A DNA stretch of 64,000 nucleotides from Megalopta genalis (Eukaryota > Arthropoda > Insecta > Hymenoptera > Halictidae). A program made the position numbers and the translations under genes. The notes beneath the pieces were generated by a model, which saw nothing but the letters and a program-made list of their open reading frames with translations, was not told where the DNA came from and searched no databases. Shown here one piece after another: positions 10,447-21,625 of this stretch (its first letter is position 1; every line of letters starts with the position of its first letter). The DNA is taken from contig NC_135017.1 in NCBI RefSeq assembly GCF_051020955.1, forward strand, positions 27,002,689 to 27,066,688, written 5' to 3'.

Positions 10447-10736
10447 ATAAATTCTCCCTAATTGACGCTTAGATTGTATTAAAAAATCGACAATTTGGGA
10501 AGAGGAGCTACAAAAACGAAGCTTAATTATAATAACATAATTCTACTAATTTTTATTATCTTAAACAGGTATATTATAAAACGATTAATCGTATTTCAAT
10601 TTAATCAATCTTCCCTAAAATATTGTAACAATTACCCTCGATAATAAAGCTCGAAAAATCGTATCTCCTCTTCCCAAATTGTCCATTTTTGTGCACAAAT
10701 CTCAACGTTAATTAGGGAGAATTTATGGTACCTTTA
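10447..10736. mobile_element. Palindromic-ended MITE, TTCTCCCTAATT family
   Basis: Ends ATAAATTCTCCCTAATT and AATTAGGGAGAATTTAT are inverted repeats. Inside, CAATTTGGGAAGAGGAGCTA (left) pairs with CTCCTCTTCCCAAATTGTCC (right). It is 290 bp and non-coding. The same subterminal sequences build the array at 39413-40100, and part of the interior recurs inverted at 11453-11600. Confidence 0.85.
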
Positions 10737-10979
10737 TATCCCTTATAGAAACCAAGATTCAGAAATATATTTACCTATATTTACCTGTAATTTTTTCAGT
10801 TTTTAGATTTCATTAGAATCTTCAAGATTCTCTTTAACCACAGATGATGGGTTATTCTCTTTAACCGGTGTTATTTTCTTCTATATATAAGCGTTGTTAT
10901 TTTGTCTGGCCTTACGAAAGCCTGGTTATATAATAAGAGCCTGAAGACTCATCTCACTTTAATCTTTAATAATACCACT

Positions 10980-11115
10980 CCAAACGGAATACCGAAATAA
11001 TACCGGTATTTATGTCGGTTTTCGGTATTATATCGGTTTCGGTATTATATAGGAACTGACATTTCGGTATTATATCGATTTTGATACAGCTTTGCTGGAA
11101 TAATGCCGGTATCAA
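10980..11115. repeat. Short degenerate tandem repeat TTTCGGTATTATATCGG
   Basis: Four or five imperfect copies of a roughly 17-25-bp TTCGGTATTATATCGG-like unit, plus GGTATT fragments at the edges. Confidence 0.7.
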
Positions 11116-11142
11116 AATCATACAGCTATAAAGACCTTACTT

Positions 11143-11325
11143 TGAACCGTTTGCACTCGACTGATTCTATAAGACACCGCTGAAAATTGTTAATTCTCGT
11201 TCCACAACAATTTTCACATTATCGAATTTGTTTATATTTAAAGGACTGTTGTATCGGTCGCACGACTCAATCTCATGTAAAATGGATATACTGTAAGTCA
11301 GAAAAACTATTTTGGATACACAGAT
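11143..11325. mobile_element. Degenerate fragment of the CCCTTTGCACTCG TTAA-MITE family
   Basis: GAACCGTTTGCACTCGACTG resembles the left end. ATGTAAAATGGATATACTG, then AAGTCAGAAAAACTATTTTGG, matches the internal right half of the 63523-63766 copy. Order and spacing suggest an eroded copy. Confidence 0.45.
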
Positions 11326-11452
11326 AAAATGACTTTGAATGCAAAAGATTAATGAAAATTTAGGAATTTTATATGCAAGTCTTGAAGTCATTACGCTGTT
11401 CTGTCGTACTAAAATTTATTTTCAACAATAGGAAGTTCGTTGTAAGTATGTT

Positions 11453-11600
11453 CTAAAGGAGGGTAATTACCCTATTTTTACTTATTTTATAATTACAATA
11501 TTTTAGGGAAGATTGATTAAATTGAAATGCGATTAATCGTTTTATAACATACCTGTCTAAGATAATAAAAATTAGTAAAATTATGTTATTATAATATATT
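11453..11600 (-). mobile_element. Inverted internal fragment of the 10447-10736 MITE
   Basis: Read on the minus strand, it reproduces the MITE interior (ATAATAACATAATTCTACTA, then AAACGATTAATCG, then CAATCTTCCCTAAAATATTG). The TTCTCCCTAATT ends are not retained. Confidence 0.8.
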
Positions 11601-11710
11601 AAATTGACGTCGAGGTATTCGATTAATCCTAGAAAATGTTTCGAAATGAAAGCTAAATTGACAAATCTTATAACAAATTGATAATTTAATAATTTCTTAC
11701 TTAATGATGC

Positions 11711-12130
11711 ATCCGCAAACATTGGGCATCAATGACTGAATCTTGCAATAATTGCAAATACTGATTGAATTATTACAAGGCTGATTCGGGAGGCTTGTAA
11801 CAGTGCACTAGAAAATGTAATAATAATAATGGAAAGTAATACAAGAATTAGAAACGTTGTTACCAATCTTCATTTATTTATTGCAACAATTCTTAACTAC
11901 CATAGACGTCGCTAATAATAGGACATTAGTAAATGTCGACCAAATATATTTCTCCTAAATCGAATACAATTTTCGTAAATCAGCCTCGAATCCAATTCAC
12001 TTATCTTGAATTATTTTCAACAAAAGAAATAATATTTTTTCTTGTGGAACTTCCAATCTCCCAGCTCGAAAGTAGGGAAACAATGAACAATGTTGCCTGT
12101 CCATATCATATTTCCCAAATTGAATAAGAT
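11711..12130 (+). repeat. Single copy of the B segment of the 698-bp array
   Basis: GCAAACATTGGGCATCAATG through GAACAATGTTGCCTGT matches 19742-20155 closely, here without the A segment. The 64-codon ORF inside is the counterpart of the 98-codon ORFs in the array and is judged non-genic. A weaker echo (GTGGAACTTCCAGTTTTCCA to GATGTTGCCAG) follows at about 12232-12290. Confidence 0.85.
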
Positions 12131-12499
12131 TCTTGAAAACCAATGGTCAAATGCACTTTAATCATCATAAAATATTCTCAACAAATCAAATAACATCTTT
12201 CTGATACTTCGCGATTGGTTGACTCGTGGAACTTCCAGTTTTCCAGGCCGAAAATAGAGGAACGACAAAGAAATATCGACGATGTTGCCAGTCGACATCG
12301 TTGTTCCAACACCGTCTATCGCTTTTATCAAGCACTCTCACTCTAGATTTCTTTAGAACCATGATTACTTTCGTCGTCGCATTTTTCTTCTCGGTGTATC
12401 AAATTCTCGCGGCAGTCAGCTATCAGAACCAGAACGAAAAACAGTAACCGGCGAACAGGAACTACTCGCGTTCATTGAATTCAGCGAGAAAGAGAGCGG

Positions 12500-12960
12500 G
12501 CATTATTTAAATCCCAGTTCAATACCAGGTTTCTCAATTATCCGGAAGTTCGATTGGCTTCTAATTGGCTCTCCATTCGAAAGCCGTCCGGTCCCGGGTT
12601 CCACGTGCGTACCACGGGTCCAGAAATCCCATAACGATTCCCTAAGGCTCCTAAGCATCTTTCCCCCCTCCGCTACCAACTCCGTTCCTCTCATGCATCT
12701 TTAATTCTATCGACCAATCGATACAGCGCGCGATATCGTCGGCGCGATAGCGTGTCAGGGCCGAGTAGATCAATAGAATTTGAATCATTCGATACACGTA
12801 CAGTGGGTTACCTGGTTCGGTCCTTGTTCCGCATACGAGTATCGCGGATCCAACGGGAAGACGAGTCGGTAAACGTAAACGAAGCGGCTCCAGAGCATAT
12901 TCGCATAATCGATGCTGACGGCTGCAGCTATTGGCTGCTGAATGTCGAGCTCTGAGTCTT
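12500..12960. other. CpG-richer block without a convincing gene
   Basis: GC-rich relative to the flanks, with short ORFs on both strands and CpG-dense motifs such as GATACAGCGCGCGATATCG. No recognisable product. Confidence 0.35.
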
Positions 12961-13009
12961 GATTTTCAGGGTCGATCGTCGTTTGGAATAGTTTGATGTT
13001 TTAGATATA

Positions 13010-13097
13010 TTTGGTTGGCAACTAAGTAATTGCCGATTTCAATTATAGATGTCTCTCACTCTCATTTTTATGATATCCGTAAATGTTATATTATAAA

Positions 13098-13132
<35 letters not shown>

Positions 13133-13605
13133 GTTATTTTTTATTATCCGTGAATGTTAGCAACTGGACAAATTGAATGCAGCGGTCAAGGAAAAGCGAC
13201 TAGAATTGGTCAATCGTAAAGGTATCATTTTCCAGCAGGACAATGCTAGGCAGCACACGTCTTTGTCCACTCGGCAAAAATTGATGGATATTGGTTGGGA
13301 ATTGATGTCACACCCACCATATAGCCCTGATCTCGCGCCATCGGATTACCACTTATTTCGATCCCTGGACAACTCCCTTCGTGGTAAAACTTTTAACGAT
13401 GATGACGCTGTAAAATCTCACTTAACTCAGTTTTTGGCCGAAAAGAATCAGACTTTCTACGAGCGTGGAATTTTCAAGTTGTCAGAGAGATGGCAAAAGG
13501 TCATCGAACAAAATGGAAAATACATTACAGATTGAACTTCATTCCAAGTAAAAAAAATTTTTTATTTCATTGAACAAATCGGCAATTACTTAGTTGCCAA
13601 CCCAA
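13010..13605 (+). mobile_element. Deleted mariner-type transposon
   Basis: Terminal repeats TTGGCAACTAAGTAATTGCC (left) and GGCAATTACTTAGTTGCCAA (right) are perfect inverses, with TA at the outer edges as expected for mariner/Tc1 target duplications. The element is about 600 bp instead of the usual 1.3 kb. The left UTR is followed by a (TTA)n run at about 13100-13140, and then directly by the 3' part of the transposase. Confidence 0.93.
13161..13535 (+). pseudogene. Mariner transposase, C-terminal fragment
   Basis: About 124 residues end at a natural stop. IIFQQDNARQHTS carries the second catalytic Asp, and HPPYSPDLAPSDYHLF is the mariner signature with the third Asp. A full mariner transposase is about 345 aa. 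The N-terminal helix-turn-helix and the first catalytic Asp are missing. The frame has a TAG just upstream (13158-13160) and begins at QLDKLNAAV with no ATG. The remnant is therefore inactive, although the retained part has no internal stop and so may be fairly young. The missing 5' part is replaced by a TTA microsatellite. Confidence 0.95.
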
Positions 13606-13611
13606 TAGTAG

Positions 13612-13700
13612 TGCTCATTGAGCTGCGGATTTCATGCATTTGTGGCAAAAATGATTAGGTGAAATTTGGAACAATGGAAATATTGGAAGAATTTAGGGAC
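13612..13700 (+). mobile_element. Left-end fragment of the TAGACTGCGG MITE family
   Basis: GAGCTGCGGATTTCATGCAT, then TTGTGGCAAAAATGATTAGG, aligns with the left end at 35130. The remainder is lost against the neighbouring MITE at 13714. Confidence 0.6.
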
Positions 13701-13713
13701 GTCGACGTATAAA

Positions 13714-13924
13714 TTGGTTAGAATCGTAGTGGCGTGAGACACATTTTCGATACTTTGACTTTCGTTTTAAAATATAATCTGTACGTGTAAATGTTAAAAA
13801 TACAAGTGAAATAAATTATAAGGTCGCTATGAATTAAATTAAGTCTGAATCATCTTCACAATAAATATAGGCAGTTTCTGAAAATGAGAAAAATGTGACT
13901 TACGTCACTATGATTCTAACCAAC
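13714..13924 (+). mobile_element. MITE, GTGGCGTAAGTCAC family, complete copy
   Basis: Left TTGGTTAGAATCGTAGTGGC and right TCACTATGATTCTAACCAA are inverted repeats, about 211 bp in total. The interior AAGTGAAATAAATTATAAGG is shared with the copies at 1-230 and (inverted) 46141-46314. Confidence 0.85.
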
Positions 13925-14049
13925 TAATATGTATCATTTTCATCTTTTTTGTTTACTATAAGTTTTCAAATCTCAGACGAGATTTATTCGCTATACAGTA
14001 AAGTGAATGTACTTAATCAGAAACCTTAAATAGTAATTCATGGATTATT

Positions 14050-14309
14050 TGAGCCGTTCATTTTGAAAGTGGCCTAAGTCCATTTGTTTGAAAATCCAGA
14101 TATTTAAGGTTTCTACGTTTTAATAAATTCAAAAATATTGCTAATTGATAACATGATGGCATAATGTTTTCGCGTTCCTAAGGGTCATTGCGTTCTTTCA
14201 GCTTTGCTGACATGAAATTATATGTATAACGTAGAAATGTGGATATTAAAACAGTTAGCTCGGTGTTTTTGAAAAATGAACTTAGGCCACTTTCAAAATA
14301 AACGGCTCA
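14050..14309 (+). mobile_element. MITE, TGAGCCG family, copy 1 (diverged)
   Basis: Ends TGAGCCGTTCATTTTGAAAG and CTTTCAAAATAAACGGCTCA. The interior TATTTAAGGTTTCTACGTTT is in the same orientation as the copy at 16084. About 260 bp, non-coding. Confidence 0.88.
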
Positions 14310-15009
14310 TTTATACATTTATATTACATGTTTTTAAGAATAATAGGATACGTGCACACACTTCGATATTGGGTTCAACAAGCAAAACAGACATAGTGAT
14401 TTGTAGAAACAGTTTTAAGCTGCTAAGTTGCTCACATAGCTTGGACTTTTGAGGTTCGTAAAAAGAACATTGCCAGACAATGTGATCAATACCTTGTTCG
14501 TTACTATTGCATGAACATCTAGGATTATCCGATAATCCTACTCGAAATAGGGGAGGAGGCTAAAGAATAGTGATTAGCTCTGCAGCGATTGACCGTCACA
14601 GTTAGTTGGCGGGGAAGCTTTCTTTTTTGAAACCAAAGCTTATAGATTTATCGGTATAAAAATTTTCGAAGTAACTTTATCATTTCCACCTCGTCGAAAT
14701 GAAAGAGCAAAAGAAATTGCATCGTTGAGGATTCCCGTACGAATAAATTCTCATCCGAATAAAACTTGATTCCTTAATCATTTATCTCTTATCCGAATAA
14801 TAAAATGTTGCCCAACTCTGTTCGCAGCGGACCCGAACCAAAAACCTTGCCAACCTTTGATAACACGAGCGTTCGCGCTCCACGGATGTATTGCTCGTCA
14901 AAAATTCAGGCTCTCTCGCGTTTGATAAATTTGCACGCATCATGAATGCACGAAGATCCATACGATCTATAGTGTCGAGCGCCGCGCTTTGTTTAGAGCA
15001 TCGAACGAT
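14310..15009. other. Non-coding stretch with an eroded ATTCGAAT repeat
   Basis: CCGAATAAAACTTG, TTATCCGAATAATAAAATG and TTGCCCAACTCTG at about 14735-14822 are the tail of the ATTCGAAT dispersed repeat. Nothing else was recognised. Confidence 0.5.
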
Positions 15010-15780
15010 GAATTAGCGCGGATTATCGAGCGGGCAGGTTAGCAAACGCGCAATCCAATTTTCTACAAGTTCAATCACTTCGTTCTCAGTTATACTAGTT
15101 ACGTGGATCTGCGAGTGATAGTCCGGCAGATCCTGAGCCGGAGTTACTAATGGCCCAATCACATACACGTCACGTGCAGGAGACGCAGCGCTCCCTTCGG
15201 ACAGGGATTCGGTCGGTGCGCAGGTAAACACACGTGTATCCGTTAATTCCCGTACTCAACGTCCTCGGTATTTTCATCGACCTGTCGAACCCGTTTATGC
15301 CCGCTTTGTCATCCGCGCGGCCAGACGGAATCGTTGTCCGAACCGTTCGATCAAATGGCTTCCATCCGGAAAGCCTGCAGGCTCCCGATGAAATATTTTA
15401 ATTTCCACTCGAAACAGCCTATTCGTTGTTTCCCCTGTTACTCGCGTTTCGGCGGGATTACGTTGGCACGAGCGTCGCGGATAACACAGTAAACCAGTTC
15501 GAAAGCGCGTTCGCCATACGGCCGGCGAAAGTATTCGGGTCGTAGACTCATTGTTCCCGTCTGTTCGACCTTTCCAGTCTATCGAGCGAGCCCCGTCTCG
15601 GCGACGAATATGATTGATCTTATCAGATACGGGTTTCTGAGACACGTTCCTACGGATCGACGTTGCTCGCGACTTTTTGCGGGACGATATGTTGGCCGCG
15701 TTTTTTGCGGAAACGAAGAACGTTCTGCTTGTGTACAGAAAATAATTCTCACGTGTCTGATCGTTCGAATCTCTTCGGTC
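15010..15780. other. CpG-rich block without a convincing gene
   Basis: Minus-strand frames of 67-116 codons cover much of it. They show no recognisable motif, no polypyrimidine-AG/GT pair in phase, and similar openness on other frames. Treated as GC-driven chance frames or possible regulatory DNA. Confidence 0.35.
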
Positions 15781-16083
15781 AATTTGTAGCTCCGCGAGAA
15801 ATCGTGCTAGTAAATAAATTCTGTTTATATGGAATATGATCGAGAGATTCGATCGAAAATCTATTACTATATTTATCTTATTATTGTATTTCTTATTATT
15901 TTTATAGAAAAATAAATACGCGTTGAAAGAGAAAAGTGAACACGAATCATAATATTCTTAGCTTCAAACTGAATAAAGTTGTTCGAAAGACATTTTTCAT
16001 ATCAGCAAAAATGACGAAGATATTTCAACGTGCAGGATAAAATGAACGCCCTATATATAGACATTTTTATACATACCGATATA

Positions 16084-16325
16084 TGAGCCGTTTATTTTGA
16101 AAGTGGCATAAGTCACTTTGTCGTTTGTTAAGTCGATATATTTAAGGGTTTGCGTTTTAACACGTTTAAAAATATGAATGCTAACTTTCGAGAAGATTTA
16201 CTTGTATTTGTTATCTCAGGGTGCTGATATTGTTCTCAGAATAAATAATTTCGTATAAACATTAAAAAATCACCATTTTTCATTACGGTAAAGTGACTTA
16301 TGCCACTTTCAAAATAAACGGCTCA
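16084..16325 (+). mobile_element. MITE, TGAGCCG family, copy 2
   Basis: TGAGCCGTTTATTTTGAAAG and its perfect inverse CTTTCAAAATAAACGGCTCA bound 242 bp, with TA at both edges. Internal order: AGTGGCATAAGTCACTTTG, then CGATATATTTAAGGGTTTGC. Confidence 0.93.
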
Positions 16326-16734
16326 TATGCAGAGATTTCTATACAGACCTACATCTGTATACATCTTTATACAGTCTCTATATATGTGTTCATTTTTATT
16401 CAGACCTCTACATGTATACATTCCTTATACAGACATCTATGAATATATATTTTGTATGTATTTCTTATGTATATTCCTTCGACCATTTTTATATTATTCT
16501 AGTTGTACCGTTATCAAGACTAATGAATAATAATGACGAGTCAAAAGGATGCAGATGTCCATCGACAGAATGCCAATCATCCGATGCAAATGTACGAACA
16601 AAGTTTCCAACGAAAATATGCTAAAATTGCAAGAACGATTATCGTCAAGTGTACGAAGCGACCGAGCAGAATAATTTTTATTTCTAACGTAACTATTCGA
16701 ATCACATTTTACAATCTCTATTCGTACAAGTAAT

Positions 16735-17060
16735 TCGAATAAATGACAATAAATAAATATAATAATAAATGACATAATAATAATAATAATAAATAATAAA
16801 TGACAATAAATGACAATTGATTCGAATAAATAGATAGAATAATTTGTTCGAAACAACGAATAATTGTTATTCGAATAAAATGCTCGACTTAAAAGAATTC
16901 ATTTGAATAATTAATTTAGATAAATACTTATATATATATATATATAATATATAATATAATATATAATATAATATAATATATAATATATATATATATAATA
17001 TATATATAATAATTAATTAATATTATATTATATTATATATTATATATATATATTCGAAGC
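16735..17060. repeat. ATTCGAAT-rich repeat, copy 2, split by a TATA microsatellite
   Basis: TAATAAATGACAATA-type runs are followed by GAATAAATAGATAGAATAAT, TTGTTATTCGAATAAAATGC, then an (AT)n/TATAAT block at 16929-17052 and TATTCGAAGCTATTCGAACA. The microsatellite has expanded exactly where other copies read ATAAATATTTATTCGAAAC. Confidence 0.8.
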
Positions 17061-17640
17061 TATTCGAACAATGTCCGACACTGGCTCGCAGGTCGCAGTC
17101 GTGTCCCATGCGGAGATGGGAAATGCTTGCAAGCGGCAATGTATATCAACGTTACGAATGATTTATGGGTTCTCGAAGGAGGGGCGTTTGTCGCGTGCGT
17201 TCTTCGCAGAGAGGCCTTCTCCTCCTCCACCTTGTTACTCGGCGAGGCACGGAAACGTAAGCGCGAATGACGTTCCCCGAGTGACGAGCGTGCAAAGTGT
17301 AATGCGACGTAATCGTACGTTCGTCGAACCGGTTGTGCCCGCGTGTAAAGTCGCCCACGCGCCGCCCACGCGGAATGCGTGGCCGCGTCCGACACCACAC
17401 AAAGGGACATTATACCGCTCATCACGCGCGATTCCAGTTTATACCGAGCACGAACCAAATGGAAGTATGTACCAGCCACGCTGGAATTGATGGCTGGAGC
17501 CTTTTTGTTCCTCTGCAGAAGTTGCCCAAATATTTCCTGCGGACGACATTGTGTCTCGCAAATGTTGCTGCACTCTGTCGTCCTTCGGAACGAAAGTGAC
17601 GTTTCGCTATCTTCGATCTGTTCTTTCAGTGAATAATCCA
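17061..17640. other. CpG-rich block; 194-codon minus frame probably not a gene
   Basis: The 17060-17644 minus frame starts with MMDYSLKEQIEDSETSL but has no recognisable motif. Plus-strand frames across the same block are equally open. It ends within the ATTCGAAT repeat. Could be a regulatory island. Confidence 0.35.
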
Positions 17641-17778
17641 TCAATTCGTTGTCGATCCACGTTCGTCATTGATTCTCGATAAACACTGTATTTTAAACAT
17701 TTTAATGATTAGCCCTCGCATTATGGGCCGTAGCGGCCGGTGGCCGGGTCTCGCGTAACTCTTAGTAGCATCTATATG

Positions 17779-17994
17779 TGAGCCGTTTGTTTTGAAAGTG
17801 GCATAAGTCACTTTACCGTAATGAAAAGTGGTGATTTTTTAATGTTTATACGAAATTAGCGAAATGTTTTTCGAAAGTTTGCATCCATATTTTTAAACGT
17901 GTTAAAACGCAAACCCTTAAATATATCGACTTAAAAGTAAAGTGACCGACTTAAAAACAAAATGACTTATGCCACTTTCAAAATAAACGGCTCA
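17779..17994 (-). mobile_element. MITE, TGAGCCG family, copy 3 (opposite orientation)
   Basis: Ends TGAGCCGTTTGTTTTGAAAG and CTTTCAAAATAAACGGCTCA. The interior AAACCCTTAAATATATCGAC is the reverse complement of the interior of copy 2, so the insert is flipped. Confidence 0.92.
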
Positions 17995-19471
17995 TATAGA
18001 GTAAGAAGTAAAAGTCTCCACACACCTTTTAGAACGCTACAACTTTTTTAAAACTGCTATAAATGGCTTGAATTTTTTTATAAATGTTAGACTAGTTTTT
18101 TTTCTTAATTTTGCTATTACTTGGATTTAAAAAAAATGTAAGAGAAACTGTGGTTTTTTAAATTATTTTATATGAGCCTGTAATGAAAATTTAAGAAATA
18201 TATTTTATAGATCTCGGCAACTTATATACATGCTCATATATATTTCATTGAAATTGTGATGCCACATTGTTTATTTCTGGTATTTCTGAAACATTTGATC
18301 TATCATGATCTTTGTATGGTTTGTAATATGACTATGAACAAATAATATGATCTGAATGACAATCGAATAATACGAACAGAATATGATGATATAAAAATGC
18401 TATCAAAAGTAGATATTATCTCTGTTATACTTTTTGTCAACACTGAAAGAGATAATTCGAACTTGTCTCGTTTTACCTCAGGTTTTCATTACCAAAGAGG
18501 AATGTACAAAGTTAGTTACGTATTTCTCACCGCTGAATTTTACATCGACTGCTTCCTATTTCATGAAAAATTTGAATAGCAAAAGTTACTATTTTTCAAC
18601 GACGATATTACATTTTTTCGCAAACAAGCAAAAACTGATTAAACATTAAATGCTAAATTGCGAATAAATTGCGCTAAAATACGAAAATATTACGCTGCCT
18701 TCGAAGGATTTTATAAGTATCACTTCCGATTTCAGAACATTTTAATCAATTTCAACTCGTTCCTCGTATCTTTATTTATCGCGTCTAAGCCTAAGTATAT
18801 AATTATTTCGCGAATTGAATTTCGCGATGGTTCTTCTATTGGAACGTCCATGAGTTTTTCGACGCATCGGCGCAAAACACAGATGCTGTTAATTTCGCCA
18901 GAATGAGGTCCAAGCCGGGAGGCCGTGAATCCGAGCGATAAACCAAAAAAGCGGACTGTAATGAAATCCTACAAAATACCGTGAAATGTTCCGCGCCCGA
19001 TTTCACAAAGCAGAGCTGTAGGTGCGGCTGGACAGAGAAACGAATAAGTGCTATAGCGCTGGAAAAAAAAATCTTCACGCTGAAATAAAGCAGCTTTGAA
19101 GCGAGCGGGTCGAATAGTCGAACGAAACGCGAGTTCTCGGTCAGGTACGCGCGACAAAGAAATTCAAGCGCGGTTAGGAGGAAAATGCGATTACTTTTGA
19201 ACTTCGGAATCGATCGCAGTTCGCCGCGTTTATTATACCTTCGGTCTTTACGAACGCGTTGGATAGTTTTCAGACAATTGAAAATTATACGGAACGTCGA
19301 TGGATGCTTATGGCCGGAAGTATACCGCGCGTAACTATTCCGCGAACTAAAGATATGGAAATCGTTGTGGAAGAATTTATGACAACATACCGCACGTAAT
19401 TTATGACATCTTTGTAGCTCTTAATGATAAGAGAAAACATCCGAAGATAAAATATTTCCTTCGAAGAGGCA
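17995..19471. other. Intronic/intergenic DNA, partly CpG-rich
   Basis: 18000-18950 is AT-rich with short chance ORFs. 18950-19330 is GC-richer. No repeat family or gene recognised. Confidence 0.4.
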
Positions 19472-21137
19472 GCTAAGATCTTTTTCTCGGTGTTTTACAA
19501 TTTTCAAAGTCACGTTGTATTCGTCGAAGCTACATTATGCATTTTTATACAGACAAAGTTTTGTATATTTTGCGACATAAGGCACACTTATGACAAAAAT
19601 TAGTAGATAATGTGCGAAGTGAAGATATTGGAATGAACATTATTAAAATCGTCGGTTTCTTTTAATTGATGAAAACAATTTTTATTTCGCAAAAACATCC
19701 ACAATTTAGTTATTTATTAAGAATATGTAGACCCAACTGTATCTGCAAACATTGGGCATCAATGAATGAATCTTGCAATAATTGCAAATACTGATTGAAT
19801 TATTAGAAGGCTGATTCGGGAGGCTTGTAACAGTGCACTAGAAAATGTAACAGTAATAATGGAAGGTAATACAAGAATTAGAAACGTTGTTACCATTTTT
19901 CAACGTTGTTGCCAAACTTTATTTATTTACTGCAACAATTCTTAACTACCATAGACGTCGCTAATAATATGACATAAGTAAATGTTGACCAAATATATTT
20001 TTCCTAAATCGAATACAATTTTCGTAGATCAGCCTCGAATTCAACTTAGTTATCTTGAATTATTTTCAACAAAAGAAATAATATTTTTTCTTGTGGAACT
20101 TCCAATCTCCCAGCTCGAAAGTAGGGAAACAATGAACAATGTTGCCTGTAACATGCTGCCTGTAATGTTGCTAAGATCTTTTTCTCGGTGTTTTACAATT
20201 TTCAAAGTCACGTTGTATTCGTCGAAGCTATGTTATGCATTTTTATACGGACAAAGTTTTGTATATTTTGCGACATAAGGCATACTTATGACAAAAATTA
20301 GTAGATAATGTGCGAAGTGAAGATATTCGAATGAACATTATTAAAATCGTCGGTTTCTTTTAATTGATGAAAATAATTTTTATTTTGCAAAAACATCCAG
20401 AATTTAGTTATTTATTAAGAATATGTAGACCCAACTGTATCTGCAAACATTGGGCATCAATGAATGAATCTTGCAATAATTACAAATACTGATTGAATTA
20501 TTAGAAGGCTGATTCGGGAGGCTTGTAACAGTGCACTAGAAAATGTAACAGTAATAATGGAAGGTAATACAAGAATTAGAAACGTTGTTACCATTTTTCA
20601 ACGTTGTTGCCAAACTTTATTTATTTACTGCAACAATTCTCAACTACCATAGACGTCGCTAATAATATGACATAAGTAAATGTTGACCAAATATATTTTT
20701 CCTAAATCGAATACAATTTTCGTAGATCAGCCTCGAATTCAACTTAGTTATCTTGAATTATTTTCAACAAAAGAAATAATATTTTTTCTTGTGGAACTTC
20801 CAATCTCCCAGCTCGAAAGTAGGGAAACAATGAACAATGTTGCCTGTAACATGCTGCCTGTAATGTTGCTAAGATCTTTTTCTCAGTGTTTTACAATTTT
20901 CAAAGTCACGTTGTATTCGTCGAAGCTATGTTATGCATTTTTATATAGACAAAGTTTTGTATATTTTGCGACATAAGGCACACTTATGACAAGAATTAAT
21001 AGATAATGTGCGAAGTGAAAATATTGGAATGAACATTATTAAAATCGTCGGTTTCTTTTAATTGATGAAAACAATTTTTATTTTGCGAAAATATCCACAA
21101 TTTAGTTATTTATTAAGAATATGTAGACCCAATTGTA
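19472..21137 (+). repeat. 698-bp tandem array in A-B-A-B-A order
   Basis: GCTAAGATCTTTTTCTCRGT begins at 19472, 20170 and 20868, giving exactly 698 bp twice. Segment A (about 270 bp) ends GTAGACCCAACTGTAT. Segment B (about 428 bp) runs from GCAAACATTGGGCATC to CATGCTGCCTGTAATGTT. The third unit stops after A. Units differ by only a few substitutions. The two 98-codon ORFs (19982, 20680) are the same chance frame repeated. B alone recurs at 11711-12130. A resembles the TAGACTGCGG MITE family (CTTATGACAAAAATTAGTAG to AAACATCCACAATTTAG). Confidence 0.95.
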
Positions 21138-21189
21138 TACGTTAAGCCGATATTTGGATGACCTTTGAGATATTCTTACAAAATCAGAT

Positions 21190-21625
21190 CTGTGCCAAGT
21201 GGAATAGGGACGACCAATAGTCAGACAGGTGGAATAGCAATGGTCTACGGTCGGACAAGTGGAATGGGAGAGCATCTTACAGCCAGAAAAGTAGAATAAG
21301 GACGATCAATAACCAGACAGGTGGAATAGCAATGGCCAACGTTCAGGCAAGTTGGAAACAGGTGGTTTATGGTCAGACAAGTAGAAAGGGAATGACGATT
21401 GGGCAAGTAGAATGGGTGGTTTGTAATCAGACAAATGGAATCATCTGGCTACTGCATTACAAAACAAATGAATAGAATGCGTTGGACTGTAATCAGACGA
21501 GTAGAATGAGCTGGTTTGTAACCAGACAAATGGAATGAGTTGGAATGTAACCAGGCAGATACAATAGAATGGGCTGGTTTGTGATCAGCTAAGTAGAATT
21601 GGGTTTGCTGTCTGAAAAATAGAAT
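21190..21625 (+). repeat. Degenerate minisatellite, unit about 37 bp
   Basis: Repeated CAGACAAGTRGAATGG and TGGTTTGTAATCAGACAAG units with variable spacing, about a dozen copies. Isolated similar units occur at about 22560-22620 (CAGACAAGTGGAGCGGGACA). Confidence 0.88.

Noticed and set aside
12580..12620. GGTCCCGGGTTCCACGTGCG, resembling a tRNA internal promoter box
   Set aside because: No matching A box, acceptor stem or anticodon arm could be drawn around it.
17060..17644. 194-codon minus-strand frame
   Set aside because: Plus-strand frames over the same CpG-rich block are equally open, no motif is recognised, and the frame runs into a dispersed repeat.
19982..20976. Two nearly identical 98-codon frames, looking like a duplicated gene
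   Set aside because: They are the same stretch of the 698-bp array. The counterpart at 11933 is shorter and differs at the end, and no start context, splice sites or known motif support coding.
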